A stretch of DNA of 64,000 bases from Curtobacterium ammoniigenes NBRC 101786. Lineage in GTDB: Bacteria; Actinomycetota; Actinomycetes; Actinomycetales; Microbacteriaceae. Made by a program: the position numbers and the translations under genes. The stretch is from the NCBI RefSeq assembly GCF_001571045.1, contig NZ_BCSV01000004.1, positions 124,001 to 188,000 on the forward strand, written 5' to 3'. This document shows, piece by piece, positions 21,659-31,191 of this stretch (positions within the stretch are counted from its first letter, which is position 1; each line of letters begins with the position of its first letter). The notes under the pieces are model-generated. The model saw only the letters and a program-made list of their open reading frames with translations, did not search any database and was not told the origin of the DNA.

Positions 21659-22675
21659 TCACCGCTGCTCGCCACGGCGCGCGATCGTGCGAACCATGGT
21701 TTCGAGCGCGAATTCGGCATCACGAGATCCGCCCTTCACCGCTGCGTCCGCTTCGGCAATACTGAGGATCGCGCCCGCAAGACCCGCTTCTGTCCACCCC
21801 GCAGCATCGCGCTGTGCGCGTTGCACCTGCCAGGGCGCGAGGCCCAGGGCCTGCGCAGCCTGCGCGGGGGTGCCGCGGTAGGCCGACACCTTCGCCATCG
21901 TGCGCAACTTGCTCGCAAAGGCCGCCACGATGGGTACAGGCGCTTCCCCGGTCGCCAGAGCGTGACGCAGTTCGACCAGCGCCGCGGCTGAGCGGCCGCC
22001 GAGGGCGATGTCGGCGACTTTGAACGCATTCGTCTCGACGCGACCGCCGTAGTACCGGTCGACCGTCGCGTCAGTGATCTCCTGGTCGTCGTCCGCAATG
22101 AGCTGTCGGCACGCGGCGGCGAGCTCCGCGAGGTCGTCCGCGAATGCCGCGACGACCGTGCGGACCGCCGAGGGCCGTATTCGCCGCTTCGCAGCGCGGA
22201 ACTCCGCCTGCACGAAATCGACGCGGTCGGTCTCGCGCTTCAACTCGGGGCATTGCACTTCAATGCCCCCACCCGAGCCGCTCCTGATGGCATCGAGCAG
22301 CTTCTTGCCGCGCACGCCGCCGCCGTGGCGGAGAACGATGGTGACGTCGTCGGCGGGTCGTTCAAGGTACGCGATCATGTCGGCGATGAACGCATCGGTG
22401 CACTTTTCGACCCCGCTCACGCGCAGGAGGCGCGGCTCCCCAAAGAGCGACGGGCTCGCAAGCGTCGCAATCAATCCCGGCGCATATTGGTCGGCCTCGA
22501 TGTCAGAGATCTCGAGGGCGGGATCGATGGCGGCGAGCTGCTGCCGGAGCAGTTGTGTCGCCCGCTCGGCGAGGAACTGCTCCGGCCCGGTGACGAGCAC
22601 CACCGGAGCGGCGCGGACGTCCGACCACGACAGTTGCGCTATTGCTACGGACCGGCTGACTCGTTTCGCGGGCAT
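21659..22675 (-). CDS. holA: DNA polymerase III subunit delta
   Basis: Clamp-loader subunit that opens the sliding clamp. From the ATG at 22675 the 338-residue protein shows the divergent actinobacterial HolA pattern: APVVLVTGPEQFLAERATQLL near the start (no functional P-loop, as in all delta subunits), then FGEPRLLRVSGVEKC, LRHGGGVRGKKLLDAIR and a helical C-terminal collar including LGLAPWQVQRAQRDA. GAAAGAAG lies just before the ATG. Its first 173 bases are also read in another frame as the end of comEC. Downstream, a bidirectional terminator separates it from rpsT. Confidence 0.92.
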   Translation of the reverse strand: MPAKRVSRSVAIAQLSWSDVRAAPVVLVTGPEQFLAERATQLLRQQLAAIDPALEISDIEADQYAPGLIATLASPSLFGEPRLLRVSGVEKCTDAFIADMIAYLERPADDVTIVLRHGGGVRGKKLLDAIRSGSGGGIEVQCPELKRETDRVDFVQAEFRAAKRRIRPSAVRTVVAAFADDLAELAAACRQLIADDDQEITDATVDRYYGGRVETNAFKVADIALGGRSAAALVELRHALATGEAPVPIVAAFASKLRTMAKVSAYRGTPAQAAQALGLAPWQVQRAQRDAAGWTEAGLAGAILSIAEADAAVKGGSRDAEFALETMVRTIARRGEQR

Positions 22676-25145
22676 GGCTTCTTTCGCTCGTCGGGGGCAA
22701 CGTCGAGTGTAAGTCGGAGGGCTGACGTGCGCGTGCCCCAGCAGCCGCGGCGTCGTTCCGCTCGGCCCATACCCGGATGGTGTGGTCTGTCGATCGCGAC
22801 AGAACGGTGGTGCCTCGCTCATCGGTGCGAAAGACCGCGGTCCCACTGTGGTCGAGCATGCTCAGCGCTCGTTGCGTCGGGTGCCCGTATCCGTTGTCGG
22901 CGCCAACACCGATGAGTCCGATGCGCGCGCCGACCGCGGCATAGAGCGATGCATCCTGGTCGGCAGAGCCGTGGTGGGAGACTTTCACGACGTCGAGCGC
23001 GTGTGCCGACGCCGTCGACAGAGCAGCCGAGTGACGGAGCGAGCGCTGCGCCCGCTCGCCGAGATCACCGAGCAGCAACGCCGACAACAACGATGAGCCC
23101 TCCCGCGTCGCGGAGGCCGACACGACCACGCTCGACGGGTTCCCGCCGGCCTCGTCGTGCGGCTCGGGCCACAGAATGCGGAGGGCATAGTCCCCGACCG
23201 CGACCACGTCTCCGGCCGCGACTCGACGAACATCGGCTCCGCCCCGAAGGAGATCGTCGACGATGCGCTGGTCGCCGGGCCGAGCAACCGGACCGATGAG
23301 AACCGTGTCAACGCTGGACGCGATAGACGGAGCGGCGCGGACGTGATCCTCATCGAAGTGCGTCACGACGAGGACGCTCACCCGGTCGATGCCCAACAGG
23401 TCGAGGCATCGCTTCAGCAGTTCGTCGTCGCGACCGGTGTCGATCAGCGCGACGTGCTCGCCATCCCGGAGCACGGTGGCGTCCCCTTGCCCGACGTCGC
23501 ACATCGCGACGCTCCAGTCGCCCGGCAGGGTTCCGCGCACGACCAACTGCGGGACGGCGACGAGCGCGACACCGCTGATGACGAGCACTCCTGCACTCGC
23601 GGCTGCCGCCGGCCGGAGGCCCCGACTGCCGAGCACTGCTGCAATCACCGCGAGTGACACACCGGCCGCGACCGCAGCACCGAGCGGACCCGGCGGCCAC
23701 GGGATCGTCGCAGCAGGAAGTTGCGCGGCCGCACGGGCGAGCATCGCAATGGCCGTTGCGGGAAGCCACGCGATGGTAGCGAGGACCGACGCAAGCCCCG
23801 GCACCAGCGGAGCGGTCAGGCAGGCGCCGAGTCCGAACACGGTGGCGACGGGTGCGAGGGGCTCCGCCACGATGTTGACGGGCACCGCGAAGGTCGGGAT
23901 CTCCGGCGCAAGAAGCACGGTCACGGGCCAGCACGCCACCTGCGCGGCCACGGGCACAGCGATCGCGGCGGCAGCCGCTGCTGGGAGTCGGCGCGCGAGC
24001 GCAGCGGCCAGCACGGGCGCGACGACGAACACGCCGGCCGTGGCGAGTACGGAGAGCGTGAACCCGAACGATCGAGCGATCCACGGGTCCATCAGGATCA
24101 TGACGACGACGGCGAGCGCGAGGAGTGGAATGCCTCGGCCTCGTCGCCCTACGCTCGCGGAGAGCAGTACAACGACAGCCATGATCGTTGCCCGCACGAT
24201 GGACGGGTCCGGGCGGACGAGTGCGAGAAACAGGCCAAGCACGACAAGCGAGACGATCAGGCGGACCGAGGTTCGAACTCGAAGCGCCCGCCCGATCCCC
24301 TCGACGAGAGCCACGAGAACCGCGCAGTTCGATCCGGACACAGCGGTGAGATGCGTCAGAGCGACGGCACGCATCGCGGCATCCGTCCCGTCGTCGATTC
24401 CCGATCGGTCACCGATGGCGAGACCCCTGAGAAGCCCAGCCCCCGGCGCGGGCAGCGGGGCGACGACTCCTGCGAAGGCAGTCCGTGCCGCATCGGTCCA
24501 CGCGTCCGCGGCGTGTGGTGCGCTGACCAGGAGCGGAGTCGTGCGCGCGAAGATGAGGGCGACCGCCGCATCGCCCGGCTCCGTCGGGACGAGCCGGCCC
24601 TGAATCCGCACCACAGCGCCCGCTCCGATATGGCTCACGCGCTCGCCCCGGGGTGGGATGACGCGAACAGGAGGCCCGTGACCGGTTGAACGAGCGTCCG
24701 CCCCGCCCATTGGATCCCCCTGTTGGACGGCGACGAGTGAGGCCGACCAGGCGCGGTCGCGCGGCTCGATGTCTCGAGCGAGACGGATCTCGAGGTCGAG
24801 GTCGACGGGAGTGGACGTGGCGGCGAGCACGGCAGGAGACGATCGCTTCTGCAGGCCGACCACGACGCAGACGGCCGTTGCCAGAACGAGCAGCAGTGCG
24901 AGCAGTACCACAGAAATCGCTGCGCGCAGCCGAGCGATCGGCGGTCTCCGGCGGACAGCCACGGCGATGCCAGCAGTGACGCCCAGTGTCAGCGCGACGC
25001 AGACCGCCACGCACACGGCGCGTTCTGGTACTCCGATGAGCAGCGCCGCGGCGAGCCAGACGCACGCAGCAGGAATCGCCACCCTGAGCGCCGATGCCGT
25101 TCGGCCGCCCGCGAACATCGCCGAAGCCGGCCCTGGGTCGCTCAC
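22503..25145 (-). CDS. comEC: ComEC/Rec2 family DNA-uptake channel protein
   Basis: Membrane channel for single-stranded DNA in transformation, or a relic of it. The 880 residues have an N-terminal region of several hydrophobic helices with a DUF4131-like domain, the competence helix bundle (about 230-500, including LTHLTAVSGSNCAVLVALVEG), and a C-terminal metallo-beta-lactamase-like domain with VGQGDATVLRDGEHVALIDTG, VTHFDEDHV and KVSHHGSADQD. GTG at 25145 overlaps the comEA stop. The frame stays open past the expected end (about 22680) and finishes inside holA with roughly 57 basic residues unlike any ComEC domain, so the true or ancestral end may be earlier. Confidence 0.9.
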   Translation of the reverse strand: MSDPGPASAMFAGGRTASALRVAIPAACVWLAAALLIGVPERAVCVAVCVALTLGVTAGIAVAVRRRPPIARLRAAISVVLLALLLVLATAVCVVVGLQKRSSPAVLAATSTPVDLDLEIRLARDIEPRDRAWSASLVAVQQGDPMGGADARSTGHGPPVRVIPPRGERVSHIGAGAVVRIQGRLVPTEPGDAAVALIFARTTPLLVSAPHAADAWTDAARTAFAGVVAPLPAPGAGLLRGLAIGDRSGIDDGTDAAMRAVALTHLTAVSGSNCAVLVALVEGIGRALRVRTSVRLIVSLVVLGLFLALVRPDPSIVRATIMAVVVLLSASVGRRGRGIPLLALAVVVMILMDPWIARSFGFTLSVLATAGVFVVAPVLAAALARRLPAAAAAAIAVPVAAQVACWPVTVLLAPEIPTFAVPVNIVAEPLAPVATVFGLGACLTAPLVPGLASVLATIAWLPATAIAMLARAAAQLPAATIPWPPGPLGAAVAAGVSLAVIAAVLGSRGLRPAAAASAGVLVISGVALVAVPQLVVRGTLPGDWSVAMCDVGQGDATVLRDGEHVALIDTGRDDELLKRCLDLLGIDRVSVLVVTHFDEDHVRAAPSIASSVDTVLIGPVARPGDQRIVDDLLRGGADVRRVAAGDVVAVGDYALRILWPEPHDEAGGNPSSVVVSASATREGSSLLSALLLGDLGERAQRSLRHSAALSTASAHALDVVKVSHHGSADQDASLYAAVGARIGLIGVGADNGYGHPTQRALSMLDHSGTAVFRTDERGTTVLSRSTDHTIRVWAERNDAAAAGARARQPSDLHSTLPPTSERSHARETSQPVRSNSATVVVGRPRRSGGARHRAGAVPRRAGDTTAPAAARRHRSRPRDL

Positions 25146-25918
25146 AGGGTCACCAGGGGCTCGAGTTCGGCGAATCGGACGGCCCCGATCCCGGACACGT
25201 CGAGGAGCTGATCGATCTCGGTGAAGCGACCGTGGGCCTCCCGCCAGGCGATGATCCGGCCGGCCATCGCGGCCCCGATGCCGGGCAGCGTGGCGAGCAG
25301 GGAAGCGTCCGCGGTGTTGATGTTGACGAGCGAGCCGGCCTGTGGTGTGCCGGACCCGGCTGCACCACCCGACCCGCCGTTGCCGTCTGAACCGCTCACA
25401 TTCGGGGGCAACGGGGTCGGGAGGTCGACCTCTCCGGTCGCTGGAACGTAGAGCTGCTCACCGTCGATGAGCGGACGCGCGAGGTTGACCCGAGCGAGGT
25501 CGGCCCGATCGGTGATGCCGCCTGCCGCGGCGATCGCAGCCTCCACACGAGCGCCAGCGGTGAGGCGCACCAGTCCGGGCTGGAGAACGGCGCCGAGCAC
25601 ATGGACGACGACGTCGACCGGTGCGGTCCGCGCTTCTTCGCTGGGAGTCCCGTCGCCGGACGTCGACTGCCGGTTTGTCGGTGCGCTCGCGGAGGGGGCG
25701 AGGTTCACGATCTCCGTGGTCCGGCCAGCCCGGGCTCCCATCGCGATCGTGACGATCACGACGAACGCGACCACCCCGGCCACCACGATCATGGCTCGGG
25801 GCGACACCGCCAGCCGCGTTGCGCCGGATGGGGGCGAATCCGGGTCGCCCGACATCTGGGAGTCCGGTCCATCGGCGCGGACGTCGAGCGACCCGGGCGG
25901 AGGCGGAAGGTCGAGCAC
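25142..25918 (-). CDS. comEA: ComEA family DNA-binding competence protein
   Basis: Membrane-anchored DNA receptor that works with ComEC. In the 258 residues there is a short cytoplasmic N-terminus, one hydrophobic helix (MIVVAGVVAFVVIVTIAMG), a Ser/Thr-rich linker, an SLBB-like domain (VDVVVHVLGAVLQPGLVRL and ADLARVNLARPLIDGEQLYV), a Gly/Ser/Pro linker and a C-terminal double helix-hairpin-helix (NINTADASLLATLPGIGAA and LLDVSGIGAVRFAEL). GTG start at 25918 has little Shine-Dalgarno sequence; a TAGCGT box six bases upstream suggests a leaderless mRNA. No other competence genes are visible, but comEA-comEC-holA is a standard order. Confidence 0.93.
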   Translation of the reverse strand: MLDLPPPPGSLDVRADGPDSQMSGDPDSPPSGATRLAVSPRAMIVVAGVVAFVVIVTIAMGARAGRTTEIVNLAPSASAPTNRQSTSGDGTPSEEARTAPVDVVVHVLGAVLQPGLVRLTAGARVEAAIAAAGGITDRADLARVNLARPLIDGEQLYVPATGEVDLPTPLPPNVSGSDGNGGSGGAAGSGTPQAGSLVNINTADASLLATLPGIGAAMAGRIIAWREAHGRFTEIDQLLDVSGIGAVRFAELEPLVTL

Positions 25919-26026
25919 GAGCTCACGCTATTTGGCGCCCCGGGAGCAACCGCTCCCGCTCCCGACACGGGTGCGGTCCGCCACAGACATGCAGCCTGTG
26001 GAGGGCCCGCGGCCACCAGTGGCGCC

Positions 26027-28597
26027 CTACGGCTTGATCGCGATATTGACCAGCTTCGGCGCGCGAACGATCACCTTGACGATCTCGCGCTCACCGATGT
26101 ACCGACGAACTGCATGCGAATCGCGGGCCAAGCGTTCGAGCTCGCCGGCTTCGATCCCGGGCGCGACCTCGAACGAGTCGCGCACCTTGCCGTTCACCTG
26201 AACCACCGCGGTGACGGAATCCTGCACCAGCAGCGTGGGGTCGGGTTTGCGCCAACCGTATGTCGCGACGGACGCTTCATAGCCGAGCTTTGCCCACATC
26301 TCTTCCCCGGTGTACGGCGCGAATACCGAGAGACCGAGCGCGACTGTCTCCACCGCCTCACGGACCGCCGGGTCAGCGGGCCCCGGACCCTGGTCGACAG
26401 CTTTCCGCGTCACGTTGACCAGATCCATCAGACGCGCAATGACGACGTTGAACTTGAAGGACTCCATCAGCCCGGGCGCGTCTTGCAGGAATCGATGCGT
26501 CACCTGCCGCAGCGCTCGGTCGCCTTCGGCCCAGACAACGTCGGGAGCAGAACGAACGTCGACGGCGAGTCGGTAGGCGCGAGCGAGGAATCGCACGGAG
26601 GCCGCCGGCGAGACGTCTTCCCAGTTGATGTCGTCTTCCGGCGGTCCGGCGAAACCCATGACGAGTCGGATGGCGTCGACACCGTGCGCGTCGAGCTCGT
26701 CGCCGAGGGACACGCCTCCCTTCGACTTCGACATCTTCGAGCCGCCAGAGAGCACCATGCCCTGATTCAGGAGCGCCGAGAACGGCTCGGTGAAGTCGAC
26801 GTAGCCGAGGTCGAAGAGCACCTTGGTGACGAAGCGCGCGTAGAGCAAGTGCAGAATGGCATGCTCGACGCCGCCGACGTACTGATCGACCGGCGCCCAC
26901 ATCCGGGCTCGTTCGGGGTCGAACGCCTGGGTGTCGTCGCGGGGCGACAGGAAGCGCAGGAAGTACCAGGAGGAGTCGACGAAGGTGTCCATCGTGTCCG
27001 CGTCACGACGCGCGGGTGATCCGTCGACCGGATTGGGCACGGTGACCCATTCGGTGGCGCCGCCGAGCGGCGACGTGCCCTTCGGCTTCAGGTCCAAGCC
27101 CGCGCTGTTCGGCAGGAGGACGGGGAGCTCATCCTCGGGGACCGGGTACTCGGTGCCGTCGGCGCCGTGGATGATGGGAATGGGGGTTCCCCAGAAACGC
27201 TGCCGCGAGATCAGCCAGTCGCGAAGTCGATACGTCTTCGCAGCGCGCCCGGCCCCGCGCTCCTCAAGGAGCTCGATCGCGGCCTGAATGGCATGCTGCT
27301 TCGACATCCCGTCAAGCGGACCGGAATTGATCATGCGCCCTTGCCCGGCGAGTGCAACACCGGTCGACTTCGGGTCGAGCGGCGGAAGATCGAGGTCGTC
27401 GATCGACGCACCCTCCGGAATCACCGGAATCGCGCCGGTGACCGGCGCGTTCGTGTCCACGACAACCCGGATCGGAAGGTCGAATACTCGCGCGAAGTCG
27501 AGGTCACGCTGGTCGTGGGCCGGCACTGCCATGACGGCGCCGTGGCCATAGTCCGCGAGCACGTAGTCGGCGGCCCAGATCGGCATCCGCTCCCCCGTGA
27601 TCGGGTGAAGCGCATAGCGCCCGGTGAACACGCCCGTCTTCGGCCGATCGGCGTTCTGGCGGTCGATCTCGCTCGTGGCCTGCGTCTGCACGAGGTATTC
27701 GTCGAACGCGCGGCGGGTCGCATCGTCGACGCCCGCGTCAGCGACGAGCTCGGTCGCGAGGTCCGAATCGGGAGCGACAACGAGGAACGTCACGCCGAAG
27801 ATGGTGTCCGGACGGGTCGTGAACACGGTGATCGGCTCAGATCGCCCCTCGATGACGAAGTCAACATCGGCGCCGACGGACCTGCCGATCCAGTTCCGCT
27901 GCATCGCGAGGACCTTTGCCGGCCAACGCCCCTCAAGCTGGTTGAGATCGTCGAGGAGCCGGTCGGCGTAGTCCGTGATCTTGAAGTACCACTGCGTCAG
28001 CTTCTTCTTGACGACCACCGCGCCCGAGCGATCGGATGTGCCGTCGGGCAGGACCTGCTCGTTCGCGAGAACGGTCTGATCGACCGGATCCCAGTTGACC
28101 CAGCTGTCCTTCCGGTACGCGAGGCCCTTCTCGTACATTTTCAGGAAGAGCCACTGATTCCACTTGTAGTACTCGGGGTCCGAGGTGTGAATCTCTGTGG
28201 TCCAGTCAAATGACGGCGCGTAGCGCTTGAAGGATTCCTTCTGCTGCTCGATGTTCGCGTACGTCCATTCGCGCGGATCGACGCCACGCTTGATCGCCGC
28301 GTTCTCCGCGGGGAGGCCGAACGAATCCCAACCGATCGGATGCAGGACGTTGAACCCCTGCTGCCGCCAATAGCGAGCGACGAAGTCTCCGAGCGCCCAG
28401 TTCTCGGCGTGCCCCATGTGAAGGTCACCGGACGGGTACGGGAACATCTCGAGAATGTACTTCCGCGGGCGGCGGTCGTCGGGGTCGACGGTGAAGAGAC
28501 CCATCTGTTCCCACCGGGCCTGCCACTTCGCCTGGATGGCGCGGAAGTCGTAGGCGTGCGGGTCCTCGGCGTTCGGCTCGTTCGTCACTGTGCTCAC
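26027..28597 (-). CDS. leuS: Leucyl-tRNA synthetase
   Basis: Class I synthetase that charges tRNA-Leu. From the GTG at 28597 it has 856 residues, with the nucleotide-binding [12 protein letters not shown] (HIGH motif variant HMGH), a large editing (CP1) domain, [22 protein letters not shown], the KMSKS loop in [10 protein letters not shown], a helical anticodon domain and the C-terminal domain ending in the usual hydrophobic tail. A second in-frame GTG at 28588 is an alternative start; no strong ribosome binding site supports either. It stands alone between a gap of 108 bases to comEA and 211 bases to the osmoprotectant operon. Confidence 0.97.
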   Translation of the reverse strand: MSTVTNEPNAEDPHAYDFRAIQAKWQARWEQMGLFTVDPDDRRPRKYILEMFPYPSGDLHMGHAENWALGDFVARYWRQQGFNVLHPIGWDSFGLPAENAAIKRGVDPREWTYANIEQQKESFKRYAPSFDWTTEIHTSDPEYYKWNQWLFLKMYEKGLAYRKDSWVNWDPVDQTVLANEQVLPDGTSDRSGAVVVKKKLTQWYFKITDYADRLLDDLNQLEGRWPAKVLAMQRNWIGRSVGADVDFVIEGRSEPITVFTTRPDTIFGVTFLVVAPDSDLATELVADAGVDDATRRAFDEYLVQTQATSEIDRQNADRPKTGVFTGRYALHPITGERMPIWAADYVLADYGHGAVMAVPAHDQRDLDFARVFDLPIRVVVDTNAPVTGAIPVIPEGASIDDLDLPPLDPKSTGVALAGQGRMINSGPLDGMSKQHAIQAAIELLEERGAGRAAKTYRLRDWLISRQRFWGTPIPIIHGADGTEYPVPEDELPVLLPNSAGLDLKPKGTSPLGGATEWVTVPNPVDGSPARRDADTMDTFVDSSWYFLRFLSPRDDTQAFDPERARMWAPVDQYVGGVEHAILHLLYARFVTKVLFDLGYVDFTEPFSALLNQGMVLSGGSKMSKSKGGVSLGDELDAHGVDAIRLVMGFAGPPEDDINWEDVSPAASVRFLARAYRLAVDVRSAPDVVWAEGDRALRQVTHRFLQDAPGLMESFKFNVVIARLMDLVNVTRKAVDQGPGPADPAVREAVETVALGLSVFAPYTGEEMWAKLGYEASVATYGWRKPDPTLLVQDSVTAVVQVNGKVRDSFEVAPGIEAGELERLARDSHAVRRYIGEREIVKVIVRAPKLVNIAIKP

Positions 28598-28675
28598 ATT
28601 CGATCGGGAGGCGCGGCGCGACCCACAGAGTCGGCGCCGGTCTCCAAGGATATCGGTCGCGCACTTCCCCGCCGT

Positions 28676-28707
28676 CCGCGGTCGAGGCCACCAGCTATAG
28701 ACCGCGG
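28676..28707. repeat. Inverted repeat upstream of leuS
   Basis: CCGCGGTC (28676-28683) and GACCGCGG (28700-28707) form perfect eight-base arms around 16 bases that contain CTATAG. It lies in the 211-base gap between the osmoprotectant operon and leuS. It could be an operator, a leader hairpin of leuS, or a second stop signal for the upstream operon. No leucine-rich leader peptide is seen nearby. Confidence 0.4.
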
Positions 28708-28761
28708 CGGTAGACCTTCCGCCCTTCGCTTGGTCGCGCACCGTCGATGACGACCGGAACG

Positions 28762-28793
28762 ACGGAGGGCGCCGGTCTCCCGACGCCCTCCGT
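28762..28793 (-). terminator. Terminator of the osmoprotectant operon
   Basis: Ten-base perfect stem, ACGGAGGGCG (28762-28771) with CGCCCTCCGT (28784-28793), loop of 12 bases. It begins 16 bases after the stop of the substrate-binding protein gene. No U-run follows on the minus strand. Confidence 0.65.
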
Positions 28794-28808
28794 GATCGCA
28801 TGGATCGA

Positions 28809-29735
28809 TCAGATCAGCCCATGCTGCTGCAAGAACTTCTTCGCGATCGCCGAGGTCTGCTGCTTGCCCACGGTGCTTTCCGAGTTCAGGGTGATCAGCG
28901 CGCTCGTCGTCAGATACTTGTCGACCTTCTCGATGTCGGCCTGCGCCTTGCTGTTGACCTTCTTCGACACGATCGGCGTCACATTCTGGGGAAGGATCAG
29001 GTTCTTCGGGTCCTTGAGCGTGACGAAGTTGTTCGCTTTGATGCTTGGGTCTGCGGTGTAGATATCTGCAAGTTGCACCGAGCCATCATTCAGCGCTTTG
29101 ACCGTCAACGCGCCACCCGAGTCTTCGATGGCGGTGAATCCGACGGTGACGCCGTAATCCTTTTTCAGCCCGTCTGGCCCGTACGGTCGCGTCTTGAACT
29201 CCGAGTTCGCTCCGACCGTGAGGGGCACTGTCACCTTGCTGAGCTGCGCGAGCGATGTGACGCCCCACTTGTCCGAGAACGCCTTGGTGACGGTGTAGCT
29301 GTCCTGGTCGGTGGCCGGAGCTGCCGGAAGCGCGGTGATGGTCTTCGGCAGTGCCGTCTTCAGCCCCGCTGCGATCTGCGCCGGGCTTGACGCCGTCGAC
29401 GACTTGTCGAAGTACTGCAGCAGGTTGCCGCTGTACTCGGGAAGGACGTCGATGTTGCCCTTCTCCATCTGCGGCAGATAAACCTCGCGCTGCCCGATGT
29501 TGTAGTCACGCTTCACGGTGAAGCCGTCGTGGGCGAGCACCTGCGCATACAGCTCGGCGATGATCGTGTTCGAGTAGTACTGCTGCGATCCGATGACGAT
29601 CGTGCCAGCCGGCGCAGCGGACGCGGAAGAGCCGCTTGAAAGCGGATTGCCGGAAGAACACCCGACGAGTGCGGCCGTCACGCCGACGGCGAGCGCAGCG
29701 GCGAGTGCTGCGCGGATCTTGGTTGCTGTGATCAC
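28809..29735 (-). CDS. opuCC: Osmoprotectant ABC transporter substrate-binding lipoprotein
   Basis: Extracytoplasmic receptor for glycine betaine, choline, carnitine or a related quaternary amine. The 308 residues start with a lipoprotein signal peptide with lipobox LVGC, cysteine about residue 26, then a Ser-rich linker and an OpuAC/ProX-type binding domain, including [38 protein letters not shown] and [19 protein letters not shown]. The GTG start at 29735 overlaps the permease stop. Last gene of a four-gene importer operon. The exact ligand cannot be deduced; binding-pocket aromatics are not obvious to me. Confidence 0.9.
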   Translation of the reverse strand: MITATKIRAALAAALAVGVTAALVGCSSGNPLSSGSSASAAPAGTIVIGSQQYYSNTIIAELYAQVLAHDGFTVKRDYNIGQREVYLPQMEKGNIDVLPEYSGNLLQYFDKSSTASSPAQIAAGLKTALPKTITALPAAPATDQDSYTVTKAFSDKWGVTSLAQLSKVTVPLTVGANSEFKTRPYGPDGLKKDYGVTVGFTAIEDSGGALTVKALNDGSVQLADIYTADPSIKANNFVTLKDPKNLILPQNVTPIVSKKVNSKAQADIEKVDKYLTTSALITLNSESTVGKQQTSAIAKKFLQQHGLI

Positions 29736-30460
29736 GAGGGGGTTCCTTCCAGGATGGGAGTAGACGACCGCGCGCGGCGGTTCCGACGACGAGAGCGGCC
29801 CTTCGCGGCGACTCCGGCCGGCACGACGGCCCGCTGGAGGATCGCGAGGAGGATCTCAAAGAGAATTGCGAGTGCGATGACGATGATTGAACCGCCGAGC
29901 ATCTCCGGATAGTTCTGCACTTTCAGCCCACTGAAGAGATAGGTGCCGAGGCCGCCGGCGCCGACATACGCGGCGAGCGTCGCTGTTGCCACAACCTGGA
30001 GTACCGCCGCTCGGATGCCTCCGATGAGCAGCGGCAGTCCGAGTGGAATCTCGACCTTCCAGAGGATCTGCCACTCAGTCATGCCCATCGCTCGAGCCGC
30101 GTCGACCGTGACGGGGTCGACTGACTCGACCCCCGCATATGCCCCGGCGAGCACTGAGGGGACCGCGAGAATCACGAGTGCGATGAGTGGGGCTTGGAGA
30201 CCGATTCCGAGCCAAAGGCCGAAAATCGTGAGCACACCCAGCGTCGGCAGTGCGCGAACGCCGCCGGACACCGAAATGGCGAAGCCTCGTGCGCGCCCAG
30301 TGTGTCCGACCGCGTACCCGATGGGAACGGCGATCAGCCCCGCGATAGCGACCGCAAGGAGCGTGATCCAGACCTGCTCCCACGCGAGCGCAGGAATGCC
30401 GCTCGGGCCGGGGTAGTTCGTCGGGTCGAAGACCCACGCGAATGCCTGTCCAATGATCAT
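29732..30460 (-). CDS. Osmoprotectant ABC transporter permease (second)
   Basis: One of the two membrane subunits of the importer. The 242 residues contain about five to six hydrophobic helices and the BPD-type permease loop in ARAMGMTEWQILWKVEIPLGLPLLIGGIR, with SGGVRALPTLGVLTIFGLWLGIG upstream. Start at the ATG at 30460, overlapping the stop of the other permease as ATGA; the ORF to 30532 is an extension into that gene. The end of the protein is a short basic tail. It pairs with the permease 30457-31191, as in OpuC-type systems with two different permeases. Confidence 0.9.
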   Translation of the reverse strand: MIIGQAFAWVFDPTNYPGPSGIPALAWEQVWITLLAVAIAGLIAVPIGYAVGHTGRARGFAISVSGGVRALPTLGVLTIFGLWLGIGLQAPLIALVILAVPSVLAGAYAGVESVDPVTVDAARAMGMTEWQILWKVEIPLGLPLLIGGIRAAVLQVVATATLAAYVGAGGLGTYLFSGLKVQNYPEMLGGSIIVIALAILFEILLAILQRAVVPAGVAAKGRSRRRNRRARSSTPILEGTPS

Positions 30461-31191
30461 GACGCAACCGTCGATTCTCGTGGTGCCGCCGCACGCTTGC
30501 GCCCGGACGGGGTCGCCGTTCGATGCAACCACGGGAGGATAAGGCGCGCCAGCCCGACGAGGACTGCGTCGATCACGAACGCGAGGATCAGCACCATCAC
30601 GATGCCGGAGAGAATTTCCTCGGGGATGCCCCGTTGGATTCCGTCAGTGAACAGTGAGCCAAGACTGATCACGCCGAGCACGGCACCCACTGTGGTCAAC
30701 GAGATCGTCGACACTGCCACGACGCGGATGCCCGCGAGCAGCACAGGCCCGGCGAGCGGAAGTTCGACGCGGAAGAAGCGCTGCGCTGGCGAGTAGCCGA
30801 TCGCGGAGGCAGCGTCAAGGATCGATGCATCGACACTCTCCAAGGCATCGGCCGTCGAGCGCACCATGAGCGCAAGACCGTAGAGGGTAAGCGCGATCAC
30901 GATGTTGATCGGGTCCTGAATGTTCGTCCCGATGAGGCTCGGAAGCGCGATGAACAGGGGCAGGGACGGTATCGCATACAGCAAGGACGACACCGTGATG
31001 ATCACTCCGCCCGCGCCGCGAGACACTCCTCGGACGGCGGCAGATTCGCTATTCGCGCGACGAAGACGGACGACGAGCCAACCGATCGGCACCGACAGCA
31101 CGAAGCTCACGACGATCGGCGGGAGCGCCACCACAAGGTGCGCGAGCGTGTCGGACCAGATCGTGCCGAGGTTCGACAGCACCCAGTTCAC
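30457..31191 (-). CDS. Osmoprotectant ABC transporter permease (first)
   Basis: Membrane subunit of the importer. The 244 residues have an N-terminal amphipathic start (MNWVLSNLGTIWSDTLAHLV), about five hydrophobic helices and the ATPase-contact loop DAASAIGYSPAQRFFRVELPLAGPVLLAGIR. GTG start at 31191 overlaps the ATPase stop as GTGA. Like its partner it belongs to the ProW/OpuCB group. Cell location is the cytoplasmic membrane. A role in uptake of compatible solutes is inferred from the substrate-binding protein and ATPase of the operon. Confidence 0.9.
   Translation of the reverse strand: MNWVLSNLGTIWSDTLAHLVVALPPIVVSFVLSVPIGWLVVRLRRANSESAAVRGVSRGAGGVIITVSSLLYAIPSLPLFIALPSLIGTNIQDPINIVIALTLYGLALMVRSTADALESVDASILDAASAIGYSPAQRFFRVELPLAGPVLLAGIRVVAVSTISLTTVGAVLGVISLGSLFTDGIQRGIPEEILSGIVMVLILAFVIDAVLVGLARLILPWLHRTATPSGRKRAAAPRESTVAS

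Noticed and set aside
28598..28675. Leucine-rich leader peptide before leuS, by analogy with leuA
   Set aside because: Short frames here contain at most one or two leucine codons and no hairpin in the right place.
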